A stretch of DNA of 64,000 nucleotides. Origin: Limnohabitans sp. Rim8. Lineage in GTDB: Bacteria; Pseudomonadota; Gammaproteobacteria; Burkholderiales; Burkholderiaceae_C. Below the pieces are notes generated by a model, which did not search any database, had not been told where the DNA came from, and saw only the letters and a program-made list of their open reading frames with translations. This document shows, one piece after another, positions 54,554 through 63,756 of the stretch (its first letter is position 1; the number at the start of each line of letters is the position of its first letter). The stretch spans positions 1 through 64,000 of the forward strand of contig CAMDKK010000001.1 in assembly GCA_945901045.1 (NCBI GenBank). Direction: 5' to 3'. The translations under genes were made by a program, and so were the position numbers.

Positions 54554-56251
54554 TTAGGAATTGAATTGGTCTAGAACCGCGCCAGGTCCGTGTTCGTGGG
54601 CCACATAGTCTTGCCCATCGTGAACTTTGACGCCGTTAACCCACACGCCATGAACACCAGTGGCTGTCCGTACCATGCGCGTGCCCCCACCAGGTAAATC
54701 TTGAAGAGGTAAAGGTTTTGAGATGCCTACTGTTAAGGGGTCAAACAACAACAGGTCCGCCGGCAAACCGACGGCCAAGCGGCCTCGCTCGGGAATCCTG
54801 AAACGGTCGGCTGGTTCGCTGGTGATTCTGCGAATACCTTCACTCAATGTGAAATGCCCAGTGTCTCTGACCCAATGCGACAGAAAGTAAAGGCCAAATC
54901 CTGCATCGCACATGTAGCTCAAATGGGCACCAGCATCAGACAAGGTGATCACACTTGCTGGGTGTTTAAGTGAGGGGGCAACACCTTCATCGTTGTTGTT
55001 GAAAAATTTGCCCACAAAATGGGTGCCCAGATCTTCGGACAATGCCAGATCGAGAAATACGTCTACCGGGTCTAAGCCCTGTTGATCGGCCAGGGCCTGA
55101 ATGCTCAGGCCTTCCAACGTCTGGTTTTCAGGCCGAACCGTTTGTCCGACCTCTATCTGTCGCCAGTTGCCTAAAAACAAAATGCCTTCTTTGGGTTGCT
55201 TCAGGTTGTGACGAAAAGCCTCGCGAAACCCGGCTGAGCGGTAAATACCTGGCAATGCTTCGACGGTTGAACTTTTGACAACATCAAAAGCAGAATGACT
55301 GAGCAGCATGTAAGGATCCGTCAGACTGAAATCAAAAGACAGCGGTTGGCAGCTGGTCAAAATATACAGTTCATGACCCCTGGCCAATGCCTGTGCGCAT
55401 CGCTCGTAATAGGTAGCCGCCAATGAAGGATTGCCTTCGTTGTACATGGTCAGTACAGTGGAGATGTAAGCGGGACGCCCCGTCTCCTTGACGATAGATT
55501 CCATGATGTCGGGGCTGCCCCTGGTCCCCGTGGCCATCATGAAGACCCCTTTCTTCTGCTCTCCCAATACCGAAGTCAAGGCCCGCAGTTCGCTCTCTGA
55601 GGCGATGGTTGAAGGCATTGGAATGCCGCCGTAGCCACTGTGATTGGGTGAGAATGACGAGGCAAAACCGATGGCCCCATGGTCCATGGCGTCTCGCACC
55701 ATGGTTTGCATGGCTTGCAGTTGTTCGGGGGTGGGGTCGGCATTGACAGAGCCGTCCGCGCCCATCACGGCAGTACGAATGACAGAGTGACCTGCAAAGA
55801 CTGCCGTGTTGACATAGGGACCGATGCGCCGCAACTGATCCATGTATTGGCCAAAAGATTCAAACTCCCAATTCACACCCGTGAGCAAAGCGTTCAAATC
55901 CATGCCTTCGACCACTGACAGATTTTTCAGCATGGTCTCTCGCAAAGGCGCAGGGCAGGGCGCTATGCCAAAGCCGCAATTGCCGATGACGGCCGTAGTG
56001 ACCCCCAGCGCGGGTGAGGGAGACATGGTGCGGTCCCAAGTGACTTGTGCGTCATAGTGCGTGTGCAAGTCCACAATGCCTGGCATCAGGGCCAAGCCCT
56101 GAGCGTCGATGATTTCTTGTGCCGGATTGGTAACCTGCCCGATGTGCGTTATGAGCCCGTTGGACACAGCCACATCAGTGAGCACAGGCGGAAGACCCGT
56201 GCCGTCATAGACCTGCGCGTTGCGAATGATCAAGTCATGCATATTTGTCAA
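54554..56251 (-). CDS. N-acyl-D-amino-acid deacylase-like amidohydrolase
   Basis: A 565-residue metal-dependent amidohydrolase of the D-aminoacylase type. The metal-binding HxH is in VDLHTHYDAQ (about 61-70), the conserved Cys is in GNCGFG, and the catalytic Asp is in LSDAGAHLSY. The C-terminal small domain ends GVWVNGVKVHDGQDY. Many such proteins hydrolyse N-acyl-D-amino acids or related amides. The start is ATG 56251 or ATG 56242. Confidence 0.87.
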   Translation of the reverse strand: MTNMHDLIIRNAQVYDGTGLPPVLTDVAVSNGLITHIGQVTNPAQEIIDAQGLALMPGIVDLHTHYDAQVTWDRTMSPSPALGVTTAVIGNCGFGIAPCPAPLRETMLKNLSVVEGMDLNALLTGVNWEFESFGQYMDQLRRIGPYVNTAVFAGHSVIRTAVMGADGSVNADPTPEQLQAMQTMVRDAMDHGAIGFASSFSPNHSGYGGIPMPSTIASESELRALTSVLGEQKKGVFMMATGTRGSPDIMESIVKETGRPAYISTVLTMYNEGNPSLAATYYERCAQALARGHELYILTSCQPLSFDFSLTDPYMLLSHSAFDVVKSSTVEALPGIYRSAGFREAFRHNLKQPKEGILFLGNWRQIEVGQTVRPENQTLEGLSIQALADQQGLDPVDVFLDLALSEDLGTHFVGKFFNNNDEGVAPSLKHPASVITLSDAGAHLSYMCDAGFGLYFLSHWVRDTGHFTLSEGIRRITSEPADRFRIPERGRLAVGLPADLLLFDPLTVGISKPLPLQDLPGGGTRMVRTATGVHGVWVNGVKVHDGQDYVAHEHGPGAVLDQFNS

Positions 56252-56308
56252 TTCCTAAGAGCTGAAACACCCGCATTGGACCCATTGCCCAATGAATCTG
56301 TCACAGGA

Positions 56309-57088
56309 TTACTTGGCTTGGAAGTGAGGTTCCCGGCGCTCCGTCATGGCTTTAACGCCTTCCTTGAAGTCGTCAGTTTTGAATTGCCAGTTTTGTTCCA
56401 CACTTTCATGGGCCACGGCTTGTTCCAGTTGTTCAACCAATCCTTGGCGCAGCGTGGCGCGTGTGGACTGGACAGAAAGCGGCGCTGAGACAGCTATTTC
56501 TTGTGCCAATTTCATGGCTTGCGCACGGACATCCGATTGGGGAACCAATGTATCTGCCAGCCCCATGTCGAGAGCTTCTTGGCCATTGACGCGTCGACCT
56601 GTGAAAAAAAGCAAGTTGGCTTTTTGGATGCCTACCAAACGGGGCAGCGTCACAGACAAGCCAAACCCGGGGTGAAATCCCAAGCGGTTGAAATTGGCGC
56701 TGAACCTGCCTTCTGGACACGTGACACGGAAATCAGCAACCAAAGCCAAGCCCAGGCCGCCGCCAACGGCTGCGCCTTGAATCGCAGCAACGATGGGTTT
56801 TTTACAGGAAAAAATGCGAATCGCTTCAAAATAAAGGGGGTTAGTGCCTGGATTTTCAGGTCGACTGATTTTGTCGTTCGGGCTGTTGAAATTTGCACCG
56901 GCGCAAAAGGCGGTGCCTTCTGAGGCCAGCACAATGGCACGGCAGTTGGGGTCTTTGTCCAAGGCCTCAAAGGTGCTGGCAATTTGCTGGATCAACTCAA
57001 AGTCGAAAAAATTGTGGGGTGGACGGCAAATTTCAACGAGGGTGACATGGCCTTCGTGTGTGATTTTCAAATCGGATGCGGTGCTCAT
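56309..57088 (-). CDS. Enoyl-CoA hydratase/isomerase
   Basis: A 259-residue crotonase-fold enzyme. Oxyanion-hole regions are FCAGANFNS and AIQGAAVGGGLGLALVADFRV. The C-terminus MTERREPHFQAK is of the usual type. It is the last gene of the acyl-CoA operon that begins with two acyl-CoA dehydrogenases. Confidence 0.92.
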   Translation of the reverse strand: MSTASDLKITHEGHVTLVEICRPPHNFFDFELIQQIASTFEALDKDPNCRAIVLASEGTAFCAGANFNSPNDKISRPENPGTNPLYFEAIRIFSCKKPIVAAIQGAAVGGGLGLALVADFRVTCPEGRFSANFNRLGFHPGFGLSVTLPRLVGIQKANLLFFTGRRVNGQEALDMGLADTLVPQSDVRAQAMKLAQEIAVSAPLSVQSTRATLRQGLVEQLEQAVAHESVEQNWQFKTDDFKEGVKAMTERREPHFQAK

Positions 57089-57127
57089 TTAGTGGATTCC
57101 TGTTTCAAATGGGTTGGTGTTCAATTG

Positions 57128-58345
57128 TTATTTACCGTTGACGATAGCGCGTTGATTCACCAGCAAGTCAATCTGGTTTTGGCTGTATCCCAAGTCGGTC
57201 AGGATCGATTCGGTGTCTTGTCCTAAGCGCCTGGCTTGATGGCGCACTTTGGCAGGCGTTTTAGAAAATTTGACTGGAGGGCGCACATACCTTATGGCCC
57301 CGACATCCGGGTGCACATCGTCTGTGAATAATTGGACAGCTTGGAGTTGGGGGTGCGAGGGCAATGCTTCCAAGGCGTAAATGGGCGTTGCAGGTATGTC
57401 CAGTCGATCGCAGATTTCGATCCATTCGGCGGTTGTTCTGGTAGAGGTTATTTTGTGCAAAGCGGCATACAGACCTTGAATGTTGGCGTTGCGTGTGACG
57501 CGGTTGGTCACGCCCAGCTCTTTGCCCAGAGCCTCTTGCCCGGCATCCCTAAAAAAACTTTCCCAATGGTGGTTGGTGTAAGGCAGCATGGCAATGTAGC
57601 CATCTTGGGTGGGGCTGGGCTGCCTGCCACCGGACAGGACACGGCTGTAACCAGCGTTCTGCGTTGCGGGGTTGCGTGTCAAGCCGCCCATGTGCTCTAC
57701 CAAGGTAAATGCCACCATGGTTTCGAGCATGGGAACTTCTACATACTGCCCTTGACCGCTGCGTTCTTTGGCCAACAAGGCTGCCAGCACGGCATTCACC
57801 AGCGCCATCCCTGTGGTTTTGTCTGCAACCAGCGTAGAGATGTAGTCGGGACGTGATTTCCCAAGACTGTTAACGCTTGCCAAGCCACAGGCCGCTTGAA
57901 TGATGTCATCAAATGCAGGTCGGTCTCGGTCAGGTCCGTCTTGGTCAAAACCTGTCGCCGCACAATAAACAATTTGAGGATGGAGTTTGACAACCTCGTC
58001 ATAGCCAAAGCCAAGCTTTTCGATGGCGGACACACGCATATTGTGCACAACTGCATCAACGCGGGGAATCAATTGACGCAGAATTTCTTTCCCAGCTTCG
58101 GTCTTGAGGTCAATCGCAAGCGATTGCTTGTTGCGATTAATCGACAAATAAATCGAGCTCATGCTGGGAGACAGATTCACCCCGTTGGAGCGCATCAAGT
58201 CACCTTCAAGACTTTCCACCTTAATGACCTGCGCACCATAGTCCCCCAAAATTTGAGTGGCCAATGGACCTAATACGACAGAAGTCAGATCCAAAATTCG
58301 AATGCCGGTCAGCGGTCCATTCGACAAGTCCATGCTTGTGTTCAT
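57128..58345 (-). CDS. CaiB/BaiF class III CoA-transferase
   Basis: A 405-residue CoA-transferase with the block GIRILDLTSVVLGPLATQILGDYGAQVIKVE and the catalytic Asp in RPAFDDIIQAACGLASVN. It overlaps the SDR gene by 4 nt (ATGA) and lies in the acyl-CoA operon. Confidence 0.92.
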   Translation of the reverse strand: MNTSMDLSNGPLTGIRILDLTSVVLGPLATQILGDYGAQVIKVESLEGDLMRSNGVNLSPSMSSIYLSINRNKQSLAIDLKTEAGKEILRQLIPRVDAVVHNMRVSAIEKLGFGYDEVVKLHPQIVYCAATGFDQDGPDRDRPAFDDIIQAACGLASVNSLGKSRPDYISTLVADKTTGMALVNAVLAALLAKERSGQGQYVEVPMLETMVAFTLVEHMGGLTRNPATQNAGYSRVLSGGRQPSPTQDGYIAMLPYTNHHWESFFRDAGQEALGKELGVTNRVTRNANIQGLYAALHKITSTRTTAEWIEICDRLDIPATPIYALEALPSHPQLQAVQLFTDDVHPDVGAIRYVRPPVKFSKTPAKVRHQARRLGQDTESILTDLGYSQNQIDLLVNQRAIVNGK

Positions 58346-59217
58346 TCTTTTGATTTCTTAGGTTTCAGGCTTTCCCATGTGCTGTCGGGCCACTGCTGCA
58401 TGTTGTAGGCCGATGCCCCAGCAGTGCCCTGCAACCAACGCCCACCGTCGATCACGACCGCCTCACCTGTGATGAAAGCAGCGCTCTCAGAAATCAAATA
58501 AACACACAGGTCCGCCAATTCATGGTGCTCACCCACGCGGCGTAAAGCAACACCCTGTTCAATAGGGGCTTGCCCGATTCGTTCTTGAGGCATCAATCTG
58601 GACCATGCGCCTTCTGTCGGGAAGGGCCCAGGCACAACGCCAACGGTACGGATGCCATAAGGCCCCCATTCCACGGCCAAACTTCGGATCATGGCCAACG
58701 CGCCGGCTTTGGCCATGGCTGAGGGTACGGTAAAAGGCATGCCCGTCATGGCTGACTGTGTCAGTATCTGCATCACTGTGCCTTTGTGGCCCGCATCAAT
58801 CCAGCGACGTCCCACATCCATGGTGCAATAAGCGGACCCTTTGAGCACGATGTCAACGACCGCATCAAAAGCGCGTGTCGATAAACGTTCTGTTCTCGCT
58901 AAAAAATTACCAGCCGCATTGTTGAGCAAAACATCCAGAGGTCCGGTAGCCCAAATGGCGTCCATCATGGACTCAACGGCTTTGGCATCACGCACATCAC
59001 ATACATGCGTTTCAACAGTGACCCCTAAGGTGTCTTTGAACTCTTTAGCGGTCTGTTCAAGTACTTCTCGTCTTCGTCCGCATATCACCAAATCAGCGCC
59101 CAATTCAACATAGCGTTTGCCTATGCTTTTTCCCAAACCTGTTCCACCACCCGTGATCAAAATGCGTTTGCCTGAAAGCAAATCAGACCGGTACATGCTC
59201 ATGCGAGTGTCTGTCAT
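58342..59217 (-). CDS. DECR-like short-chain dehydrogenase (2,4-dienoyl-CoA reductase type)
   Basis: A 291-residue NADP-type SDR. The cofactor motif TGGGTGLGKSIG is at about 22-33. The block NNAAGNFLARTERLS is typical of 2,4-dienoyl-CoA reductases. The canonical YxxxK is replaced by text around VPSAMAKAG, which is normal for that subfamily, where Tyr and Lys are arranged differently. It starts ATG 59217, overlapping the Bug stop (ATGA). It may reduce an unsaturated CoA ester in this operon. Confidence 0.85.
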   Translation of the reverse strand: MTDTRMSMYRSDLLSGKRILITGGGTGLGKSIGKRYVELGADLVICGRRREVLEQTAKEFKDTLGVTVETHVCDVRDAKAVESMMDAIWATGPLDVLLNNAAGNFLARTERLSTRAFDAVVDIVLKGSAYCTMDVGRRWIDAGHKGTVMQILTQSAMTGMPFTVPSAMAKAGALAMIRSLAVEWGPYGIRTVGVVPGPFPTEGAWSRLMPQERIGQAPIEQGVALRRVGEHHELADLCVYLISESAAFITGEAVVIDGGRWLQGTAGASAYNMQQWPDSTWESLKPKKSKE

Positions 59218-60194
59218 TCAGGTTGCATCCCCGCCATTTTGGCAATCCGGGTAAAGCGCTCTAACTCGTCTTGCTGGAACTTTTGCATGCTGTCGCCAAA
59301 AAAGGGCATCCTGTCCGAGCCCGTCGAGCTCGTGAAATCAGCCCCCTCCTTGGAGTCGCGAATTCTCACAAGTGCATCAATGAGTTTTTTCTTGATGGCT
59401 TCGGGTGTCCCCGCCTTCACATAGAAAGAAGTCCATGCATAGTTCACGTAATCTGGAAAGCCGCTGTCGATAAAATTGGGCACATTGGGGAAGTCGGGAT
59501 GCCTTTTTTCGCCTGAAACTGCGATGGCTTTGAGTTTGCCTGCCTTAATCAATGAGGCCGCACCCCCTAAATCTGCAATGCCAATGTCCAATTGATCGCC
59601 CATGAGGTCTGTGTAAATTTGCGCCCCGCCTTTGTAGGAAATGTGATTGAACTTGACATTGGCCATGCTGGAAAACCATTCGCCTGCCAAACGATAGCCT
59701 GCCGAATAATTGGCCAGACTCAAAGGCTTGTTGGGGTTATTTTTGGCGTATTCGACCACGTCTTTCAAACTGTTTAATTTGGAGTTGCCATTGACAACCC
59801 ACACATTCATATTGCGAGACAGTCCAGCCAAGGGCGTGAGGTCGGTCATCGGGTTGTAGGGCAGGTTCTTGATGCTCACCGGGTTGACTGATATCGGTGA
59901 GTTGCTGGCCAACAAGATGGCATGCCCATCGGCAGGCAATGCCAGTAAGGCTTGAACAGCAATGATGCCACTGGCTCCTGGCTTGTTCTCGACCAAAGCC
60001 GTTTGACCAAATTGTTTGGCCAAACGTTCTCCGTAAAAACGAGCTGATGTGTCTGAACCGCTGCCCGCTGTGAAGGGCACAAAAACACGAAATGGCTTGG
60101 ATGGAAAGTCTTTGTCTTGCGCAAAGACGCTTGCATTGAATGACAAAGCCGTCAAAGTGGCTGTGATCAGTAAGTTTCGCTTGAGCATGTCCAT
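59214..60194 (-). CDS. Bug/TctC-family periplasmic receptor
   Basis: A 326-residue receptor with signal peptide NLLITATLTALSFNASVFAQ. The mature start is KPFRVFVPFTAGSGSDTSARFY, where GSG replaces the more common PGG. The second loop is LVENKPGASGIIAVQALL. It is the only transport-related gene of the acyl-CoA operon. Confidence 0.9.
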   Translation of the reverse strand: MDMLKRNLLITATLTALSFNASVFAQDKDFPSKPFRVFVPFTAGSGSDTSARFYGERLAKQFGQTALVENKPGASGIIAVQALLALPADGHAILLASNSPISVNPVSIKNLPYNPMTDLTPLAGLSRNMNVWVVNGNSKLNSLKDVVEYAKNNPNKPLSLANYSAGYRLAGEWFSSMANVKFNHISYKGGAQIYTDLMGDQLDIGIADLGGAASLIKAGKLKAIAVSGEKRHPDFPNVPNFIDSGFPDYVNYAWTSFYVKAGTPEAIKKKLIDALVRIRDSKEGADFTSSTGSDRMPFFGDSMQKFQQDELERFTRIAKMAGMQPE

Positions 60195-60214
60195 TTTCCT
60201 GAATCGGTTGAAAA

Positions 60215-61276
60215 TTACAAACTGGTAAGGAAGGGCCAGAGTCTGTCAGGACCCTGTTGAAGAGCCATCTCCCCAATGCGGGTTTGCCAATGGGTTTCGT
60301 TGCCAAATTCATCACGCCAAGCCCAAAGCCGGCGTGTCAGATGGTGCAAGTTGTGCTCGCGCGTAAAACCCATGGCGCCGTGAACTTGGTGCGCGATTTC
60401 TGCGCCTTTGCCCGCCGCTTCGCCAGTTCTCGATTTGGCAACGGCAATGAAAAATGGCTCTGGTGCTGCTGCAGAAACCTCAATGGCTGCATCTGTTGCG
60501 GCTGCCGAAGCTGCCACATGACCCGCCAAAACCGCGAGCATGTGTTGCACGGCTTGGAATTTACCAATCGGTCGCCCAAATTGAACACGGTCATTGGCAT
60601 ACTGCAAGGAGTACGCTAAAGAACGTTGCAAGGCGCCGGCCATTTGCACTGAGCGCATCAAGGCGCCTTCGCTCAACAGACGTTCTTTGGCATCAGCCAA
60701 GGGGGCAAATGCGATGACCGGGGTATTTGTAAAATCAAATTGAACCCTTGGTTCGCCCGCCAAGTTTTTGACCGATTCCGAAGCGCTGTGGGCAAGCGCT
60801 TCGCGCGCGAGCAAAACCACAAATTGCTGACCATCGCGTTCAGCGACCACCGCCAGATGGTCGCAAGACAAGCCCCAAGGCACTCGGTGCGCATGACCCG
60901 ATAGAGTGGGGGAGTTATGACTCCCCTGCAGCTCTAAATGGTCCTTGGCATGGGATACGCTCACCGATAAAACACCTCCTGGCACCTGAAGGCCTGCGGC
61001 GGACAATAAACGTCCAGCCAAAAAAGTCTCTGCCAAGGGAACGGGCGCGGCATGGTAGGCACTGCGCCGCAACACAAACAAGGCTTCTTCGAAGGACAGG
61101 CCACTGCCGCCTTGTGCTTCAGTCAAACAGGCTTGAGGCAGTCCCACCTCTTCCAGTGCGTGCCAGAGCGCTTCAGGCCAGGCACCATTCTCGCTCGACA
61201 TGAAGACCTCTTTGAGGCAATGCGCTTCACATATGCGGTCAACTGTTTTTTCCAGATCGTCTCGAATATCACTCAT
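60215..61276 (-). CDS. Acyl-CoA dehydrogenase, small-subunit type
   Basis: A 353-residue acyl-CoA dehydrogenase with weak N-terminal FAD-binding blocks. The C-terminal region has YANDRVQFGRPIGKFQAVQH and QVHGAMGFTREHNLHHLTRRLWAW. It resembles the partner subunit of heteromeric dehydrogenases (pimeloyl-CoA or steroid-side-chain types). The 4-nt overlap (ATGA) with the larger acyl-CoA dehydrogenase gene upstream supports a heteromer; this is inference. Confidence 0.87.
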   Translation of the reverse strand: MSDIRDDLEKTVDRICEAHCLKEVFMSSENGAWPEALWHALEEVGLPQACLTEAQGGSGLSFEEALFVLRRSAYHAAPVPLAETFLAGRLLSAAGLQVPGGVLSVSVSHAKDHLELQGSHNSPTLSGHAHRVPWGLSCDHLAVVAERDGQQFVVLLAREALAHSASESVKNLAGEPRVQFDFTNTPVIAFAPLADAKERLLSEGALMRSVQMAGALQRSLAYSLQYANDRVQFGRPIGKFQAVQHMLAVLAGHVAASAAATDAAIEVSAAAPEPFFIAVAKSRTGEAAGKGAEIAHQVHGAMGFTREHNLHHLTRRLWAWRDEFGNETHWQTRIGEMALQQGPDRLWPFLTSL

Positions 61277-62424
61277 CTCAGTCCCAATCCTTTGGCAATC
61301 ATTCCACGCAAAATTTCACGCGTACCACCGCGTATGGTGAATCCGGGTGCTTTGAGAACAGACATTCCCAACAAAGCATCAAAGTCTTTACTTTGGTCAT
61401 CCATCAAAGGTTCAGAGGGAATCAGTTGGCGGAAAATTTCGGGGATTTCTCTTTCAAATGCAGTGCCAATGTCCTTGACGAGCGCTGCTTCTAAAATGGG
61501 CTTTTCCCCCTTTGTGAGCATGCCTGCCACCGAAGTCGACATGCGGCGCAAAGTGGTCAAGTGTGCAACAAAACGTCCAATTTCATTGACTGAACGAACA
61601 TCTGGCGTTTCACCTAATCGTTCCATAGACGCCAGAAAAAGCTGGTAAGTGCTGAGGAATCGGTCGGGCCCCGAACGCTCGAAGGCCAATTCACCAGTCA
61701 CCATGTTCCAGCCGCCACCCACTTCGCCAATGACCATGTCATCAGGCACAAAGCATTCGTCAAAAACGACTTCATTCCAGTCGTGTGCGCCGTATATGTT
61801 CAGGATGGGGCTTAACTTCAAGCCTGGAGATTTCAGGTCCACAATGAATTGCGTCATGCCGGCATGTCGGTCTTCTTCTTTGGGCGCTGTGCGCACCAAA
61901 GCGATCAGGTAATGTGCTCTGTGCGCGCTGCTGGTCCAGACCTTGGTGCCTGAAATTTTCCAGCCACCTTCAGCCCTGACGGCTTTGGTTCTGACTGCTG
62001 CCAAGTCCGATCCAGAGTCAGGTTCACTCATACCAATAGCAAAAAAGCATTCTCCTGCTGCAATTTGGGGCAGGATCAATTCACGCGCTCGCTCGCTGCC
62101 GTGGCGCAAAATTTGGTTGCCACTTTGCCGGTCGGCTACCCAATGTGCGCCCACGGGCGCACCACCAGCCAACATTTCTTCCGTCATCACATAACGGTCG
62201 AGAGCGGTTCTCTCTTGTCCACCGTATTTTTTTGGCCAAATCATGCCAATGTAGCCAGCTTGTCCGCACTTGCGACTGAACTCGGCATCGCCATCAGACC
62301 AAGAGTTTTTACGAGGGGTGAATGTACCCGCATCCTTCTCTTTTTTGAGGAACTCGCGCACTTGCTGTCTGAGCAACCTTGCGCTCTCAGGCAAGGTCAC
62401 TGCAGGAAAAACAAAGTCATGCAT
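61273..62424 (-). CDS. Acyl-CoA dehydrogenase, large-subunit type
   Basis: A 383-residue FAD enzyme. The FAD/substrate block FFAIGMSEPDSGSDLAAVRT and ISGTKVWTSSAH are present. The C-terminus TIRGGTREILRGMIAKGLGLR is normal. It is the first gene of the operon and has FAD-site features the partner lacks. Confidence 0.92.
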   Translation of the reverse strand: MHDFVFPAVTLPESARLLRQQVREFLKKEKDAGTFTPRKNSWSDGDAEFSRKCGQAGYIGMIWPKKYGGQERTALDRYVMTEEMLAGGAPVGAHWVADRQSGNQILRHGSERARELILPQIAAGECFFAIGMSEPDSGSDLAAVRTKAVRAEGGWKISGTKVWTSSAHRAHYLIALVRTAPKEEDRHAGMTQFIVDLKSPGLKLSPILNIYGAHDWNEVVFDECFVPDDMVIGEVGGGWNMVTGELAFERSGPDRFLSTYQLFLASMERLGETPDVRSVNEIGRFVAHLTTLRRMSTSVAGMLTKGEKPILEAALVKDIGTAFEREIPEIFRQLIPSEPLMDDQSKDFDALLGMSVLKAPGFTIRGGTREILRGMIAKGLGLR

Positions 62425-62577
62425 TTATTTACTTTCGCCAATGAAATTAAAGTTCTTCTATCTTGATGCCTCCTTTGGGGATGTCAAGGAAGCATGAGAC
62501 AACTAGGTGACTCTGATTGGGTGTGATTACCCGATGATTGTGAAAACTTTCAAACCCGATTTTTGAAAAGGAACAAT

Positions 62578-63747
62578 ATGCGTTCAGGCATTTACAGCTA
62601 CCCCGCTACACAGAGGATCATTTTTGGAACACCTTTTGATGAGGCGATTTCCAAAGAGCTGGAGACTGTTGGCGCAAAGCGTGTTTTCGTCCTGGCCAGC
62701 GGCAGCCTGTTCCGCCAAACTGATCTGGTCAATCAACTCAAAACCGTGCTGGGTACAAAATGTGTCGGCGTGTTTCATGAAATGCCTGCGCACACGCCTC
62801 GCATAGCGGTCTTCAAGGCAGCGCAGGAAGCCCAACTCGCCCAAGCCGATTTGATCCTGACGTTGGGTGGTGGCTCCATCACGGACGCCGGAAAAATGGT
62901 CACACTCTGCATGAGTAACAGCATAGACTCGCCACAAGACTTGGACCGATTGGCCACCAAAGTGCATGCTGATGGCCGCATTGAGCGGCCTGAGTTTATT
63001 GCGCCCACTGTTCCGTGTTCTGTGATTTCAACAACTCTTTCGGCTGGTGAATTCAGCGCTCTTGCCGGGTGTACGGATACGGTCAAAGGGATGAAAGAGA
63101 ATTTTTTGCACCCTAAAGCGTCTCCGCGATCGGTTATTTTGGACCCCGCATTGACTTTGCACACGCCGGAATGGCTATGGCTTTCGACAGGAATTCGTGC
63201 CGTGGATCACGCCGTAGAGGATTTGTGCTCAATCAACACGCAGCCCATTTCGGAAGCCACCTCATTTCAGGCCTTGCGCTTGCTGGGCAGAGGCCTTCGT
63301 GCCGTTAAAAAAGACCCCGCTAATTTGGCGGCTCGACTCGATTGCCAATTGGGTGCTTGGATGTCCATCATTGGCTCCAGTGCTGGTGTTCAAAAGGGTG
63401 CCAGCCACGGTATTGGTCATGTATTAGGAGGAACAGGAGGGGTGCCACATGGCTACACGTCATGTGTCATGTTGCCGCATGTTTTGCGCTTTAACCAAAG
63501 CGTCAACGAAGCGCAACAAAGGCTGGTCAGTGAAGCCCTGGGGGATCCCCACAAACCGGCCTGTGAGCTTGTTTCGGAGTTGGTCGCTCAACTGGGCCTG
63601 CCAAGCACCCTGCGTGAAGTGGGTGTCAAACCAGAGATGCTGGACTTGATCGCAAAACATTCAATGCATGATCGCTTGATTCACAGTAACCCGCGAAAAA
63701 TACAGGGCCCAGAAGATGTTCGGCGTATTTTGGATGCGGCTTGGTAG
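62578..63747 (+). CDS. Maleylacetate-reductase-like iron-containing dehydrogenase
   Basis: A 389-residue group III iron-containing dehydrogenase of the maleylacetate reductase type. The NAD-binding GGGS motif is in LTLGGGSITDAGKM (about 94-107), and metal-ligand regions are IRAVDHAVED, GASHGIGHVLGG and GGVPHGYTSCVMLPH. Maleylacetate reductase reduces maleylacetate to 3-oxoadipate in hydroxyquinol or chlorocatechol pathways, but other alcohols are possible. The ATG at 62578 follows AAAAGGAA; the frame is open five codons upstream. Confidence 0.87.
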   Translation: MRSGIYSYPATQRIIFGTPFDEAISKELETVGAKRVFVLASGSLFRQTDLVNQLKTVLGTKCVGVFHEMPAHTPRIAVFKAAQEAQLAQADLILTLGGGSITDAGKMVTLCMSNSIDSPQDLDRLATKVHADGRIERPEFIAPTVPCSVISTTLSAGEFSALAGCTDTVKGMKENFLHPKASPRSVILDPALTLHTPEWLWLSTGIRAVDHAVEDLCSINTQPISEATSFQALRLLGRGLRAVKKDPANLAARLDCQLGAWMSIIGSSAGVQKGASHGIGHVLGGTGGVPHGYTSCVMLPHVLRFNQSVNEAQQRLVSEALGDPHKPACELVSELVAQLGLPSTLREVGVKPEMLDLIAKHSMHDRLIHSNPRKIQGPEDVRRILDAAW

Positions 63748-63756
63748 GAATAGCTT

